From Chromohalobacter marismortui (GTDB lineage: Bacteria > Pseudomonadota > Gammaproteobacteria > Pseudomonadales > Halomonadaceae), in the NCBI RefSeq assembly GCF_004364315.1, contig NZ_SOBR01000004.1, positions 434,001 to 498,000 of the forward strand: a DNA stretch of 64,000 nucleotides. Direction: 5' to 3'. The notes under the pieces were generated by a model. The model saw only the letters and a program-made list of their open reading frames with translations, had not been told where the DNA came from and did not search any database. Of the stretch, positions 18,112-25,975 are shown one piece after another (the first letter of the stretch is position 1; every line of letters starts with the position of its first letter). The translations under genes were made by a program, and so were the position numbers.

Positions 18112-18870
18112 ATGTCGGTGTTGCTTGATCGGTTGTATGCCGGCCCCTTGAAAGGGATGGATCGCAAGCTGATGACCTGGGACCAGGCACCCGAGACGGC
18201 CTGGCGGGCGCAGGATCTGTTTTCCCGTCGCGGCATGGCGCACGTGATCCAGCGCTACGGCGCCGAACATCAGCATGGCGACTGCCGCGCCGTCATGTCG
18301 CTCTGGTCGAAGTACTTCCTGGCCCTGACGACGTACACGGGCGTGGCGTACAATCTGCTGGTGGATCGCCAGCTGCCGCTCGCGCTACCGCGTCTCGGGG
18401 TCGTACTCGGCGAGGACATGCTCATCGATGCGCTGGTGGTCGAGGAGGCGTCCGCCCCTGTGGCCGACACTCGGGTAGAAGCGCGCTTTTTGCCGCTGAT
18501 ACACGACACCTGGGGGCCCGCCATCACGTGCATGGCGCATCATAGCGGCATTTCCCCGCGCGCCCTGTGGAGCAATCTGGGGCAATACGTCGACTATCTC
18601 GTGCGCCAGTTACACGCCTTGTCGGCGGCTCACCACGCGGCGGAAGCGGGTGAGCAGTTGATGACGCTACGTAAGTTGGCCGACGGCCAGCGCAACCCGC
18701 TTTTTCAACCCGTTCGTCACCGTGAGAACGCCGAGGGTGACATCGAGCCCATCCGGCGGGTCTGTTGTATCCGCTATCTCCTGCCCGGCCTGGGCTATTG
18801 CGGCAACTGCCCACTGGCGTGCCGCGAGAAGACCGAGGTGCCACCGCCACGCCGTGTGGCCAACGGTTGA
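18112..18870 (+). CDS. fhuF: FhuF-like siderophore-iron reductase
   Basis: A 252-residue cytoplasmic protein expected to reduce ferric siderophores and release iron. The C-terminal [2Fe-2S] motif of FhuF is present: CC at 218-219, then C230 and C233 in RVCCIRYLLPGLGYCGNC, with an additional C237. The N-terminal part contains the FhuF-type LWSKYFLALTTYTGVAY segment. The ATG at 18112 lies nine bases after AGGAAA. It follows the siderophore receptor and a hairpin, and belongs functionally with the receptor. Confidence 0.85.
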   Translation: MSVLLDRLYAGPLKGMDRKLMTWDQAPETAWRAQDLFSRRGMAHVIQRYGAEHQHGDCRAVMSLWSKYFLALTTYTGVAYNLLVDRQLPLALPRLGVVLGEDMLIDALVVEEASAPVADTRVEARFLPLIHDTWGPAITCMAHHSGISPRALWSNLGQYVDYLVRQLHALSAAHHAAEAGEQLMTLRKLADGQRNPLFQPVRHRENAEGDIEPIRRVCCIRYLLPGLGYCGNCPLACREKTEVPPPRRVANG

Positions 18871-18929
18871 ACTCTCCCGCCGGCTTGTCCACATGGGCAT
18901 CGGCACTCGGAAAATGAGTGCTCGAGCCC

Positions 18930-18958
18930 CTTGAAAATCGCTTGGCCGTTCCTATATT
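18930..18958 (+). promoter_or_regulatory. Sigma-32 (heat-shock) type promoter for the hsp20 pair
   Basis: CTTGAAA (18930-18936), a 14-base spacer and CCTATATT (18951-18958) match the RpoH promoter consensus (CTTGAAA, 13-15 bases, CCCATNT) well. Transcription would start near 18965, giving a leader of about 70 bases before the first hsp20 ATG. Confidence 0.7.
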
Positions 18959-18965
18959 CGCCACT

Positions 18966-19028
18966 GAGAGAGGTACTGCATCTTCGACGTGGCGGTCTCT
19001 CTCTCGGGAGTCTGTCTTATGTAGGAGG
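18966..19028 (+). other. Possible structured 5' leader of the hsp20 operon
   Basis: GAGAGAG at 18966-18972 can pair with the TC repeat at 18996-19005, closing a hairpin within the heat-shock transcript leader. The pyrimidine tract might alternatively pair with the AGGAGG ribosome-binding site at 19023-19028. Leaders of bacterial small heat-shock genes often act as RNA thermometers (ROSE or fourU). I do not see a canonical motif of either class, so this is only a candidate. Confidence 0.3.
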
Positions 19029-19036
19029 TGTTTGCC

Positions 19037-19498
19037 ATGTTCGACGATATCAAGCGTTTCGAGACGGGATCACCCCAGCAATTGGACTGGTTCCGTCAAC
19101 TGCTGGATGGCTTCTTGCATGACGGCGACGCGATGGACCTTCGCGCGGTGCCACGCGGGAGTTTCCCGATGATCAATGTGGCGCGAAGCGACGACGCGGT
19201 GCGGGTCTACGTATTTGCCGCAGGGCTGTCGCCGTCGGCGTTGACCATCGATGTTCAGGACAACGTCCTGACCTTGCGTGGTCGGCGCGATGCTTCGATA
19301 GCCAGTAACGAAGATGGCAGTGCGCGTCCGGTCTTCCGTCGCGAGCGCGCCAGTGGCGAGTTCGTGCGTGCGGTCGCATTGCCGGATGGCCTTGACGCCG
19401 AGCGTGCCGAGGCGCGCCATGCCCATGGCGTGTTCGAGATCGTGTTGCCCAAGCGAGAGGAACTCAAGCCGCGACGTATCGAAGTCAAGGCGGCTTGA
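19037..19498 (+). CDS. Small heat-shock protein, Hsp20 / alpha-crystallin family
   Basis: A 153-residue ATP-independent holdase. The alpha-crystallin domain spans about residues 48-148 ([65 protein letters not shown]). It ends in RRIEVKAA, an I-x-V/I-type anchor. The ATG at 19037 lies eight bases after AGGAGG; a GTG at 19028 is closer than the site allows. It is the first of two tandem hsp20 genes downstream of a sigma-32-type promoter. Confidence 0.9.
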   Translation: MFDDIKRFETGSPQQLDWFRQLLDGFLHDGDAMDLRAVPRGSFPMINVARSDDAVRVYVFAAGLSPSALTIDVQDNVLTLRGRRDASIASNEDGSARPVFRRERASGEFVRAVALPDGLDAERAEARHAHGVFEIVLPKREELKPRRIEVKAA

Positions 19499-19535
19499 AG
19501 GACATCGGTCATCTTGGATCAAGGAGGTATGCATC

Positions 19536-19934
19536 ATGAATAACGTCGTTCGTTCATCCTCTCACTCTCCGCGTCAACAGCATGATCAGGAAAAGCGTCC
19601 ACAGGACACGCTGCTACCGGCGGTGGATATCGTCGAGGAGTCCGACGTCCTCAAGCTGGTAGCGGATATGCCCGGTGTGACGCACGAGTCGCTTACAGTG
19701 GAAATCGACAACAACGTGCTGAGCCTGGAAGGCGACATAGCCTTGAACATGCCGGAAGGGCTGAGCGCATTGCATGCCGAAGTCCGCGGACAACGGTTCG
19801 CACGGCGTTTCAATCTCAGCCACGAGATAGATGGCGATGCCATTACGGCCACTATCGACAATGGCGTCTTGACGCTGACGCTGCCCAAGAAGGATAGCCA
19901 TCGCACTCGGCGTATCGACGTGCAGGCGGCATGA
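19536..19934 (+). CDS. Small heat-shock protein, Hsp20 family (second copy)
   Basis: A 132-residue alpha-crystallin protein, 37 bases after the first. The N-terminal arm is short and polar (SSSHSPRQQHDQEKRPQD). The core domain includes PAVDIVEESDVLKLVADMPG, EIDNNVLSLEGDI and ATIDNGVLTLTLPKKD, and it ends RRIDVQAA like its neighbour. The ATG at 19536 follows AAGGAGG by eight bases. The two proteins are clearly different, so this looks like an old two-member pair that may co-assemble, not a recent duplication. A strong terminator follows. Confidence 0.9.
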   Translation: MNNVVRSSSHSPRQQHDQEKRPQDTLLPAVDIVEESDVLKLVADMPGVTHESLTVEIDNNVLSLEGDIALNMPEGLSALHAEVRGQRFARRFNLSHEIDGDAITATIDNGVLTLTLPKKDSHRTRRIDVQAA

Positions 19935-20003
19935 GTAGCAGCGCCAGTACGATGGATGGTGCCAGATGTGGCCGATCGTCCATCCTGGCCCGGTCGACAT
20001 GAC

Positions 20004-20035
20004 GAGTGCCCACATGCGCGTGGGCACTCTTTTTT
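20004..20035 (+). terminator. Rho-independent terminator of the hsp20 operon
   Basis: GAGTGCCCAC and GTGGGCACTC form a perfect 10-bp stem around an ATGCGC loop, followed by six T residues. It lies 69 bases after the second hsp20 stop and before the convergent phoR gene. Confidence 0.88.
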
Positions 20036-20093
20036 CTATCTAGCTGAGCCATCAGTTTAGGAGATCCTTCTCAGAGGGATGCCACGCTGAGGG

Positions 20094-21416
20094 CTAGTCG
20101 CCGCCCACGGCACGTCGTTCTTCTTCGGGGGCGACGCGCACGCGCGTGGCGGGAAACACGCAACGAAAGAGCGCGCCCTGGCCAGGGTGGCTGTCGATGT
20201 CGAGATGCGCGTCGTGGCGTAGCAGAACGTGCTTGACGATCGCCAGGCCCAGGCCGGTGCCGCCGTTGGCGGCGCTGCGGCCCTTGTCGACGCGGTAGAA
20301 ACGCTCGGTGAGGCGTGGCAGGTGCACGGGGTCGATCCCGTCGCCGTCATCCTCGACCTCGACCGCGGCACCCTCCTTCCAGGCCTTCCAGCGCAGCGTG
20401 ACGGTGCTGCCCGACGGCGTGTATCGCACGGCGTTGAAGACCAGATTGGAAATGGCACTGCGTATCTCGCCTTCGTCACCCAGCAGACTGTGGTCGGTGT
20501 GGATGTCCAAGGTGATTTCGTGACTGCCCGCGCAGAGGTGGGCGGCATCGTCGCGAATGTTTCCCAGCAACGAGGCCATGTCCAGCGGGGCCGGGTCGTC
20601 GCGGGTCTGATCGGTTTCCAGCTTCGACAGCAGCAGCAGGTCCTCGACGAGGTTCTGCATGCGCTGGGTCTGGTCCTGCATCTGACCGAGACCGCGCTGC
20701 CAGCGCGACGGAAGTTGGTCGGCCTGATCGAGATAGGTTTCGAGGTAACCGGTCAATACGGTGAGCGGCGTACGTAGCTCGTGGGACACGTTGGCGACGA
20801 AGTCGCGCCGCATTTCTTCCAGGCGATGCAGCCGCGAGATGTCGCGGGCCATGACCAGGCGCTCGTTGTCGCCGAACAGCGTGACCTGGTACTGCAACGT
20901 GATGTCATCGCGTATCGGCGAGGCCAGGGTCAGCGGTTCGCGGTAATCGCGGGCGTTGAAATAGGCCACGAAGCGCGGGTCGCGCAGGAAGTTGGTGATG
21001 TGCTGGCCGCGATCATGAGGGGCTTCAAAGCCGAGCAGTTGAGTCGCGGCGCTGTTCCACCATTCCAGGTCGCCATGCCGGTCGAGCATGACGACGGCGT
21101 CGCGCATCGCTTCGCAGGAATCCTGCACGCGGCGGATGATGTCGCGCAGGTGGGACTGCGATTGACGCTGGGTCTTCTGATACTTGTAGAGGCGATCGAA
21201 CAGGTCGCCCCAGACGCCGGCGCCGACCGGTGGCGTATCATGCGGATGCTGGGTCAGCCAGACATAGAGCGCGCGCAAATGGCGCAGATGCAGATAGACA
21301 TAGAGGCCCAGACCGGCGGCCAGCCCCCAGCCGGGTACACCCAAAAGCCATCCGAGGACACCGAGGCCGATGACGAGATACGCCAGACGCCACAGTTCAT
21401 TGGTCCAATAATACAC
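20094..21416 (-). CDS. phoR: Phosphate regulon sensor histidine kinase PhoR
   Basis: Membrane-bound kinase that phosphorylates PhoB when phosphate is low, 440 residues. Two hydrophobic stretches (about 12-42) anchor the N-terminus. A PAS domain (about 98-190) follows, then the H-box FVANVSHELRTPLTVLTGYLET with H212. The HATPase domain includes NLVFNAVRYTP, VEDDGDGI, FYRVDKGRSAANGGTGLGLAIVKHV and a terminal GALFRCVFP. It starts four bases after the end of phoB, so the two are one operon. The sensed signal comes through PstSCAB-PhoU, encoded about 10 kb away. Confidence 0.94.
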   Translation of the reverse strand: MYYWTNELWRLAYLVIGLGVLGWLLGVPGWGLAAGLGLYVYLHLRHLRALYVWLTQHPHDTPPVGAGVWGDLFDRLYKYQKTQRQSQSHLRDIIRRVQDSCEAMRDAVVMLDRHGDLEWWNSAATQLLGFEAPHDRGQHITNFLRDPRFVAYFNARDYREPLTLASPIRDDITLQYQVTLFGDNERLVMARDISRLHRLEEMRRDFVANVSHELRTPLTVLTGYLETYLDQADQLPSRWQRGLGQMQDQTQRMQNLVEDLLLLSKLETDQTRDDPAPLDMASLLGNIRDDAAHLCAGSHEITLDIHTDHSLLGDEGEIRSAISNLVFNAVRYTPSGSTVTLRWKAWKEGAAVEVEDDGDGIDPVHLPRLTERFYRVDKGRSAANGGTGLGLAIVKHVLLRHDAHLDIDSHPGQGALFRCVFPATRVRVAPEEERRAVGGD

Positions 21417-21421
21417 GTGCG

Positions 21422-22111
21422 CTACTCTTTGGTGGAGAAGCGATAACCGGTGCCGCGTACCGTCTGGATGAGGTGTTGGTGGTCATCGCCGAGCGCCTTG
21501 CGCAGGCGGCGAATATGCACGTCGACGGTGCGCTCCTCGACATAGACATTGCCACCCCAGACCTGGTCGAGCAACTGACTGCGTGTATAGGCGCGCTCCT
21601 GATGCGTCATGAAGAACTGCAGGAGCCGATACTCGGTGGGACCCACGTCCAGCGCCTCGCCGTTGGCGCTGACCCGGTGGCTGACGGGGTCGAGACGCAA
21701 GCCGTCGATTTCCACCGTCTCTTCGACCCCGGTGGGCGTGGCACGCCGCAGCACGGCCTTGAGGCGTGCCACCAACTCTCGCGGTGAAAACGGCTTGGTG
21801 ATGTAGTCATCGGCGCCGGCTTCCAGCCCCTGGATCTTGTTGTCTTCCTCGCTCTTGGCGGTGAGCAGGATGATCGGCAACTCGGCGGTGGCGGTATCGC
21901 GTTTGAGACGCCGCGCCAGTTCGATGCCACTGGTACCGGGCATCATCCAGTCCAGCAGCAACAGGTCGGGCTGGTCGTCGACCACCATGGCGTGTGCCGC
22001 CTGGGCGTTGTCGGCTTCCAGCACGCGGTAGTCGGCCATTTCCAGCGCCACCGCGATCATTTCGCGGATGGACGCTTCGTCATCGACGATGAGCACGGTC
22101 TTGGCGGTCAT
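21422..22111 (-). CDS. phoB: Phosphate regulon response regulator PhoB
   Basis: OmpR-family response regulator that activates Pho promoters, 229 residues. The receiver domain has the acidic pair D10/D11, phosphoacceptor D54 (LLLDWMMPG) and the KPFSPRELVARLKAVLRR end. The winged helix contains YRLLQFFMTHQERAYTRSQLLDQVWG and RTVDVHIRRLRKAL. The ATG at 22111 (MTAKTVLIVDD) is the conserved start; the frame runs further upstream without support. Two Pho boxes precede it, implying autoactivation. Confidence 0.95.
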   Translation of the reverse strand: MTAKTVLIVDDEASIREMIAVALEMADYRVLEADNAQAAHAMVVDDQPDLLLLDWMMPGTSGIELARRLKRDTATAELPIILLTAKSEEDNKIQGLEAGADDYITKPFSPRELVARLKAVLRRATPTGVEETVEIDGLRLDPVSHRVSANGEALDVGPTEYRLLQFFMTHQERAYTRSQLLDQVWGGNVYVEERTVDVHIRRLRKALGDDHQHLIQTVRGTGYRFSTKE

Positions 22112-22156
22112 GGGCGTAGGCCTCTTGCGGATCGCGATGGCGCGAATCACTCATGA

Positions 22157-22207
22157 ATGACATCAGCATGACGATTACAACGCGCTAATGTGACGATTTC
22201 GTGACAC
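22157..22207 (-). promoter_or_regulatory. phoB promoter with two phased Pho boxes
   Basis: On the minus strand GTGTCAC-GAAA-TCGTCAC (22207-22190) is a near-ideal Pho box. TGTAAT at 22179-22174 lies exactly 10 bases downstream as the -10. A second 7-4-7 box, TCGTCAT-GCTG-ATGTCAT (22174-22157), follows, offset by 33 bp, which is three 11-bp units. The second box would fall around the transcription start, so it may modulate the promoter instead of activating it. The ORF of phoB starts at 22111. Confidence 0.72.
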
Positions 22208-22212
22208 CCGGC

Positions 22213-23109
22213 CTATAGCATAGGCCATAGCGACAAGGCGATGCCCGCGAAGATCACCAGTCCGGCCCAGTGATTGTTGAGAAATGCGCGGAAGCAAGGA
22301 TCCCGCTCGCGATAACGAATCAACGCGTGCTGGTAGACGAAGATCGCCGCCATCGCAGCCAGCCCCAGCCAGAAGAAGCCCCCCAGTGCCAGGCGCAGGC
22401 CGACCCACGCCAGAAGCACGATGGTCACGCCCTGCAACAGCCCGATCATCAGCCGGTCGGCGCGGCCGAACAGCACTGCCGTGGATTTGATGCCCACCTT
22501 GAGATCGTCATCGCGGTCGACGATGGCGTATTCGGTGTCGTAGGCCACTGTCCAGGCCACATTGGCGGCAAGCAGCAGCCATGCCTCGAGCGGTACCTGG
22601 CGCTGAACGGTCATGAACGCCATGGGAATCCCCCACGAGAAAGCCGCGCCCAGCACCACCTGGGGAAAGTGCGTATAGCGCTTCATGAACGGATAGGTAG
22701 CTGCCAGCGCCAGCGCCGCGAAGGACAACAGCACGGTGGGCAGGTTGGTCAGGCAGACCAGGCCAAAGGCAATCACCACCAGTACCGCGAAGGTGGCCTT
22801 GGCCTCTTTCTCGGAGATGCGCCCGGTCGCCAATGGGCGGTCACGCGTGCGCTTGACGTGGCCATCGAAATGCCGATCGGCGTAGTCGTTGACCACGCAA
22901 CCGGCGGCACGCATCACGTACACGCCGATGACGAAGATCAGCAGCGTGCTGCGTTCGGGGATGCCTTCGGCCGCCAGCCACAGGGCCCACAGCGTCGGCC
23001 ACATCAGCAGCCAGGTGCCGATGGGGCGATCCAGACGCGTCAGGCGCAGGAAATCCGGTACACGGGCCAGGCCGGTAGGGCGCGCAGCGTCGGATGGGTC
23101 GGCGGACAT
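22213..23109 (-). CDS. ubiA: 4-hydroxybenzoate octaprenyltransferase UbiA
   Basis: Membrane prenyltransferase that attaches the polyprenyl tail to 4-hydroxybenzoate in ubiquinone synthesis, 298 residues. Both Asp-rich motifs are intact: [20 protein letters not shown] and [20 protein letters not shown]. About eight hydrophobic helices are visible. It lies 46 bases downstream of ubiC on the same strand, and the pair supplies consecutive steps. Its 3' end abuts the phoB promoter; the stop at 22213 lies only six bases from the distal Pho box. Confidence 0.94.
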   Translation of the reverse strand: MSADPSDAARPTGLARVPDFLRLTRLDRPIGTWLLMWPTLWALWLAAEGIPERSTLLIFVIGVYVMRAAGCVVNDYADRHFDGHVKRTRDRPLATGRISEKEAKATFAVLVVIAFGLVCLTNLPTVLLSFAALALAATYPFMKRYTHFPQVVLGAAFSWGIPMAFMTVQRQVPLEAWLLLAANVAWTVAYDTEYAIVDRDDDLKVGIKSTAVLFGRADRLMIGLLQGVTIVLLAWVGLRLALGGFFWLGLAAMAAIFVYQHALIRYRERDPCFRAFLNNHWAGLVIFAGIALSLWPML

Positions 23110-23155
23110 CGGGCTCTCCTGTGAAGACGTGCCTGTAACAACGTGAGCGATCAGC

Positions 23156-23704
23156 TTAGCGCGATGGTAGCGCGAGGTCAGCGCCCATGGTGTCGAGAAA
23201 GAATTCCTGGACGAGGATCGACGTTCGCCCCAGGCGCAGGAGCGAGCGCCGTCCCCAGGGCGCGGTATGGCCGGATGCCGTGACGAGCACGGGCGCCGGC
23301 GAGCGAATGATCTCGATAGGGCCGCGCTCGAGATGGGGGTGACGAAACAGCCAGTTCCCCAGCGAGCCCGTGCCCAGCGACTGCAGTCGCGCGCCGTGAA
23401 GCGATGTCAGCGGGGCCACCGAACGGGCCGCGACCCAGGGTGTTTCGCCCAGCATCAGCAGGACCTCGCGTCGCCAGAGACGGGCTCGAGGGTCGAGTCC
23501 CAGCGCTTGGGCTTCATCGTGTCGGGCGCCGCTGATGCCCTGCGCGAGCAGCCGTACCCTGAAGGGCTGTGTGCTGGCGGCGCGCAGGCGCGCGGTCAGC
23601 GAATCGCGCGAGGCTACCCAACGCCACCAGGCGGTGCTCATCAACGGGCGCTGGGCGGCGGCCGGTCGCCAATGCGGGCCGCCACTGAAACGATCGTACG
23701 GCAT
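23156..23704 (-). CDS. ubiC: Chorismate--pyruvate lyase UbiC
   Basis: Cytoplasmic enzyme that converts chorismate to 4-hydroxybenzoate plus pyruvate, the first committed step of ubiquinone synthesis. It is 182 residues with the UbiC features [30 protein letters not shown]-like [22 protein letters not shown] and [29 protein letters not shown]. The start at 23704 agrees with family length. It is transcribed with ubiA and is divergent from rubB, with 126 bases between. Confidence 0.88.
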   Translation of the reverse strand: MPYDRFSGGPHWRPAAAQRPLMSTAWWRWVASRDSLTARLRAASTQPFRVRLLAQGISGARHDEAQALGLDPRARLWRREVLLMLGETPWVAARSVAPLTSLHGARLQSLGTGSLGNWLFRHPHLERGPIEIIRSPAPVLVTASGHTAPWGRRSLLRLGRTSILVQEFFLDTMGADLALPSR

Positions 23705-23830
23705 GAGATCAGTCAGGCTAAAAGTGCATTAGTGTAACATGTCGATGCGACGCGCTTTTTCGACATTCGGCCGCGCTCGGTGGCCGTCGACGCGTCGTCA
23801 TCCATTCGTCATGTGTAGCACGAGGCGTCA

Positions 23831-24991
23831 ATGAGCGATCCCTTGATCATCGTCGGCAGTGGCATGGCCGGCCTGGGCTTGGCCCGGCAGATACGTGCCC
23901 GCGATACCCGACGCGCCATCACCCTGATCACCGCCGATAGTGGCGACGATTATTCGAAACCGCTTTTGTCCACGGGCTTCGCCAAGGGAACGCCGCCCGA
24001 GCGTTTGGCCATGCGCTCCCCCCTCGATGTGGCCGATGCGCTACAGGCCGTGGTGCGCACGCATACCCGGGTCGATGCCATCGATTCCCACGCGCGGACA
24101 CTCGCCATCGGTGCAGAGCGTCTTCCTTACAGCGAGCTGGTGCTGGCCACCGGGGCCGCCCCCAGCGCGCCCTTCACGGTGGCGGACGAGGTGTGCGATC
24201 GCGTCTTCACCATCAACGATCTCGACGACTACCGGCGTTTCCATGCCGCCCTGTCGCGCCATGGCAGTGCCGCGCGCGTGGCGATCGTGGGGGCCGGGCT
24301 GGTGGGTTGCGAGTTCGCCGACGACCTGCTGGCCGGCGGGCATCGCGTGGCGCTCGTCGCCCCTGAGCCAACGCCCTTGGCGCGCCTGTTGCCGCCGCCG
24401 TTGGGTCAGGTTCTGGGCAAGGCGCTGGGCGATACGGGCGCCGATTTACGCCTGGGACGGAGTCTCGAGCAGCTGCACCGTGACGATGCGGCGGTCACGT
24501 TGACGCTCGATGATGGCGAGGCGTTGTCCGCCGACCTGGTGCTGATCGCCACGGGGCTCTCGCCGCGCACCGCACTGGCCGACACCGCCGGCCTCACGCT
24601 CTCCGATGCCGGCATCCAGACCGACCGTTACTTGGCGACGTCTCGACCCGGCATTCATGCATTGGGCGACTGTGCCTGCGTGGCAGGGCTCAATGCCATG
24701 TACGTGCAACCGCTTCAGGCCAGTGCCAAGGCGTTGGCGGCGACGCTGACCGGGACGCCGACGGCGGTCGCTTATGGGGCCTGGCCCGTGCTGGTCAAGA
24801 CCCCGTCATGCCCGGTGGTGGCCTTGCCGCCGCGCCAGTCACCGACGCGCTGGCGGATCGAAGGCAAGGGCGACGACCTCAGCGCGCTCGCCGAGGATGA
24901 AAACGGGCATTTGCTGGGCTTTGCATTGACAGGCGCTTGTGTACGTCGGAAAGTCGAGCTGGCGCGGGTCGCCCCGCCGTTGCTACCCTAG
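23831..24991 (+). CDS. rubB: Rubredoxin-NAD(+) reductase-like FAD flavoprotein
   Basis: A 386-residue pyridine-nucleotide-disulfide oxidoreductase-fold flavoprotein. It has an N-terminal FAD motif (IIVGSGMAGLGLARQIRARD), a central NAD(P) motif (VAIVGAGLVGCEFADDLLAGG) and a late FAD motif (GIHALGDCACV). It resembles AlkT/RubB, which passes electrons from NADH to rubredoxin for alkane hydroxylation. The order ubiA-ubiC / rubB / HU matches Pseudomonas, but the small rubredoxin genes found between ubiC and rubB there are missing here. Its electron partner must be encoded elsewhere, or the enzyme serves another acceptor. Confidence 0.82.
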   Translation: MSDPLIIVGSGMAGLGLARQIRARDTRRAITLITADSGDDYSKPLLSTGFAKGTPPERLAMRSPLDVADALQAVVRTHTRVDAIDSHARTLAIGAERLPYSELVLATGAAPSAPFTVADEVCDRVFTINDLDDYRRFHAALSRHGSAARVAIVGAGLVGCEFADDLLAGGHRVALVAPEPTPLARLLPPPLGQVLGKALGDTGADLRLGRSLEQLHRDDAAVTLTLDDGEALSADLVLIATGLSPRTALADTAGLTLSDAGIQTDRYLATSRPGIHALGDCACVAGLNAMYVQPLQASAKALAATLTGTPTAVAYGAWPVLVKTPSCPVVALPPRQSPTRWRIEGKGDDLSALAEDENGHLLGFALTGACVRRKVELARVAPPLLP

Positions 24992-25142
24992 CTTAGGTCG
25001 TCATGCCGGTAGAGGCCGGTTGGACGCACTATGTCGGGTAGGGTAAGCGTTACGCCAAAGGCGTGGCGTCCTTTTCGCTCATTGAAAAACAACAAGTGGC
25101 ATCAACAAGGTGTCGCATTCGTTGCCAAACCAGGAGGGCTTT

Positions 25143-25415
25143 ATGCGCAAGCCAGAACTCGCCGCGGCGATCGCCGAGCGTGCCGATCTTTCCAAGGACA
25201 AGGCCAGTCAGGTCCTTAATGTCATTCTCGATGAGATCACGGATACCGTCTCCAAGGGCCAGGATGTTTCGTTGATCGGGTTCGGTGCCTTCACCGTACG
25301 CGAGCGTGCTGCACGTACCGGCAAGAATCCGCAGACGGGCCAGCCGTTGACCATTCCGGCGAGCAAGACCGTGGCCTTCAAGCCCGGTAAGGCGCTCAAG
25401 GACGCCGTTAAGTGA
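25143..25415 (+). CDS. hupB: DNA-binding protein HU
   Basis: A 90-residue histone-like DNA-bending protein. It shows the full HU pattern: MRKPELAAAIAERADLSKDKA, VSLIGFGAFTVRERAARTGKNPQTG and IPASKTVAFKPGKALKDAVK. The ATG at 25143 follows AGGAGG by seven bases; an earlier in-frame start adds residues not found in HU. It lies after rubB, as in Pseudomonas, and before a small unknown gene. A long inverted repeat follows its stop. Confidence 0.94.
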   Translation: MRKPELAAAIAERADLSKDKASQVLNVILDEITDTVSKGQDVSLIGFGAFTVRERAARTGKNPQTGQPLTIPASKTVAFKPGKALKDAVK

Positions 25416-25421
25416 GTGAAG

Positions 25422-25465
25422 GCACGGAGCGCTCGGGTCATCCGTCATCCACCGACGCTCCGTGC
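25422..25465 (+). terminator. Inverted repeat after hupB, possible terminator
   Basis: GCACGGAGCG (25422-25431) pairs perfectly with CGCTCCGTGC (25456-25465) across a 24-base loop. The following sequence (GATTTCTCCTTT) is only moderately T-rich, so it is a weak intrinsic terminator or an mRNA-stabilising hairpin. Confidence 0.45.
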
Positions 25466-25506
25466 GATTTCTCCTTTCCCCTCTTCTTCCGTGTGGTGAG
25501 GCGCGC

Positions 25507-25866
25507 ATGAAACTGCGTCTGATGCTGTGGCTGTTGGGTGTCATGCTCAAGCGTGCTCGACGCCGCAATCCGCGTTTTCAGCAGATTCTATCGGACATGA
25601 GGCGTTTCGATTGGGGCGTTGCCACCGAGGATCTCAGCCTTGCGCGGCATTACCGCATGCGCCCCGATGCCATCGAGGACGCACCGGGCTTGCCCATCGA
25701 TCTTGATCTGGAATTGCGCTTTCGCGATGCCCGCGCCGGCGAGGCGTTTCTCAAGCACCCTTCTGCGCGTGCATTCTTCGATGGCCTGCGCAGTGGTCGC
25801 CTGCGGCTGGTCGGCGACTCACGCGATCTGGAGCGCTTGCAAGGGCTGCTCAAGCATCTGCGATAG
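25507..25866 (+). CDS. Small conserved-type protein of unknown function
   Basis: A 119-residue protein that I do not recognise with certainty. The N-terminus is basic and partly hydrophobic (MKLRLMLWLLGVMLKRARRR). A C-terminal module, LDLELRFRDARAGEAFLKHPSARAFFDGLRSGRLRLVGDSRDLERLQGLL, is reminiscent of the end of SCP2-like sterol-carrier folds. The ATG at 25507 sits just after a GAGG site; an upstream GTG at 25462 falls in the inverted repeat after hupB. It lies between HU and the FUSC membrane protein on the same strand. Confidence 0.6.
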   Translation: MKLRLMLWLLGVMLKRARRRNPRFQQILSDMRRFDWGVATEDLSLARHYRMRPDAIEDAPGLPIDLDLELRFRDARAGEAFLKHPSARAFFDGLRSGRLRLVGDSRDLERLQGLLKHLR

Positions 25867-25975
25867 TCTCCACGGCACGGCGGACATCGCCCTGATTCGG
25901 TCGGATTCGTTATACTAACGTCGTAGTGTCGTGCTTGGCGCGACTTCCTGGCCTGTCACCGCCCGACCGAGAGAT

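Noticed and set aside
25052-25064. Small hairpin ACGCC-AAA-GGCGT after rubB as a terminator
   Set aside because: Five-bp stem and no T run directly behind it; too weak to call.
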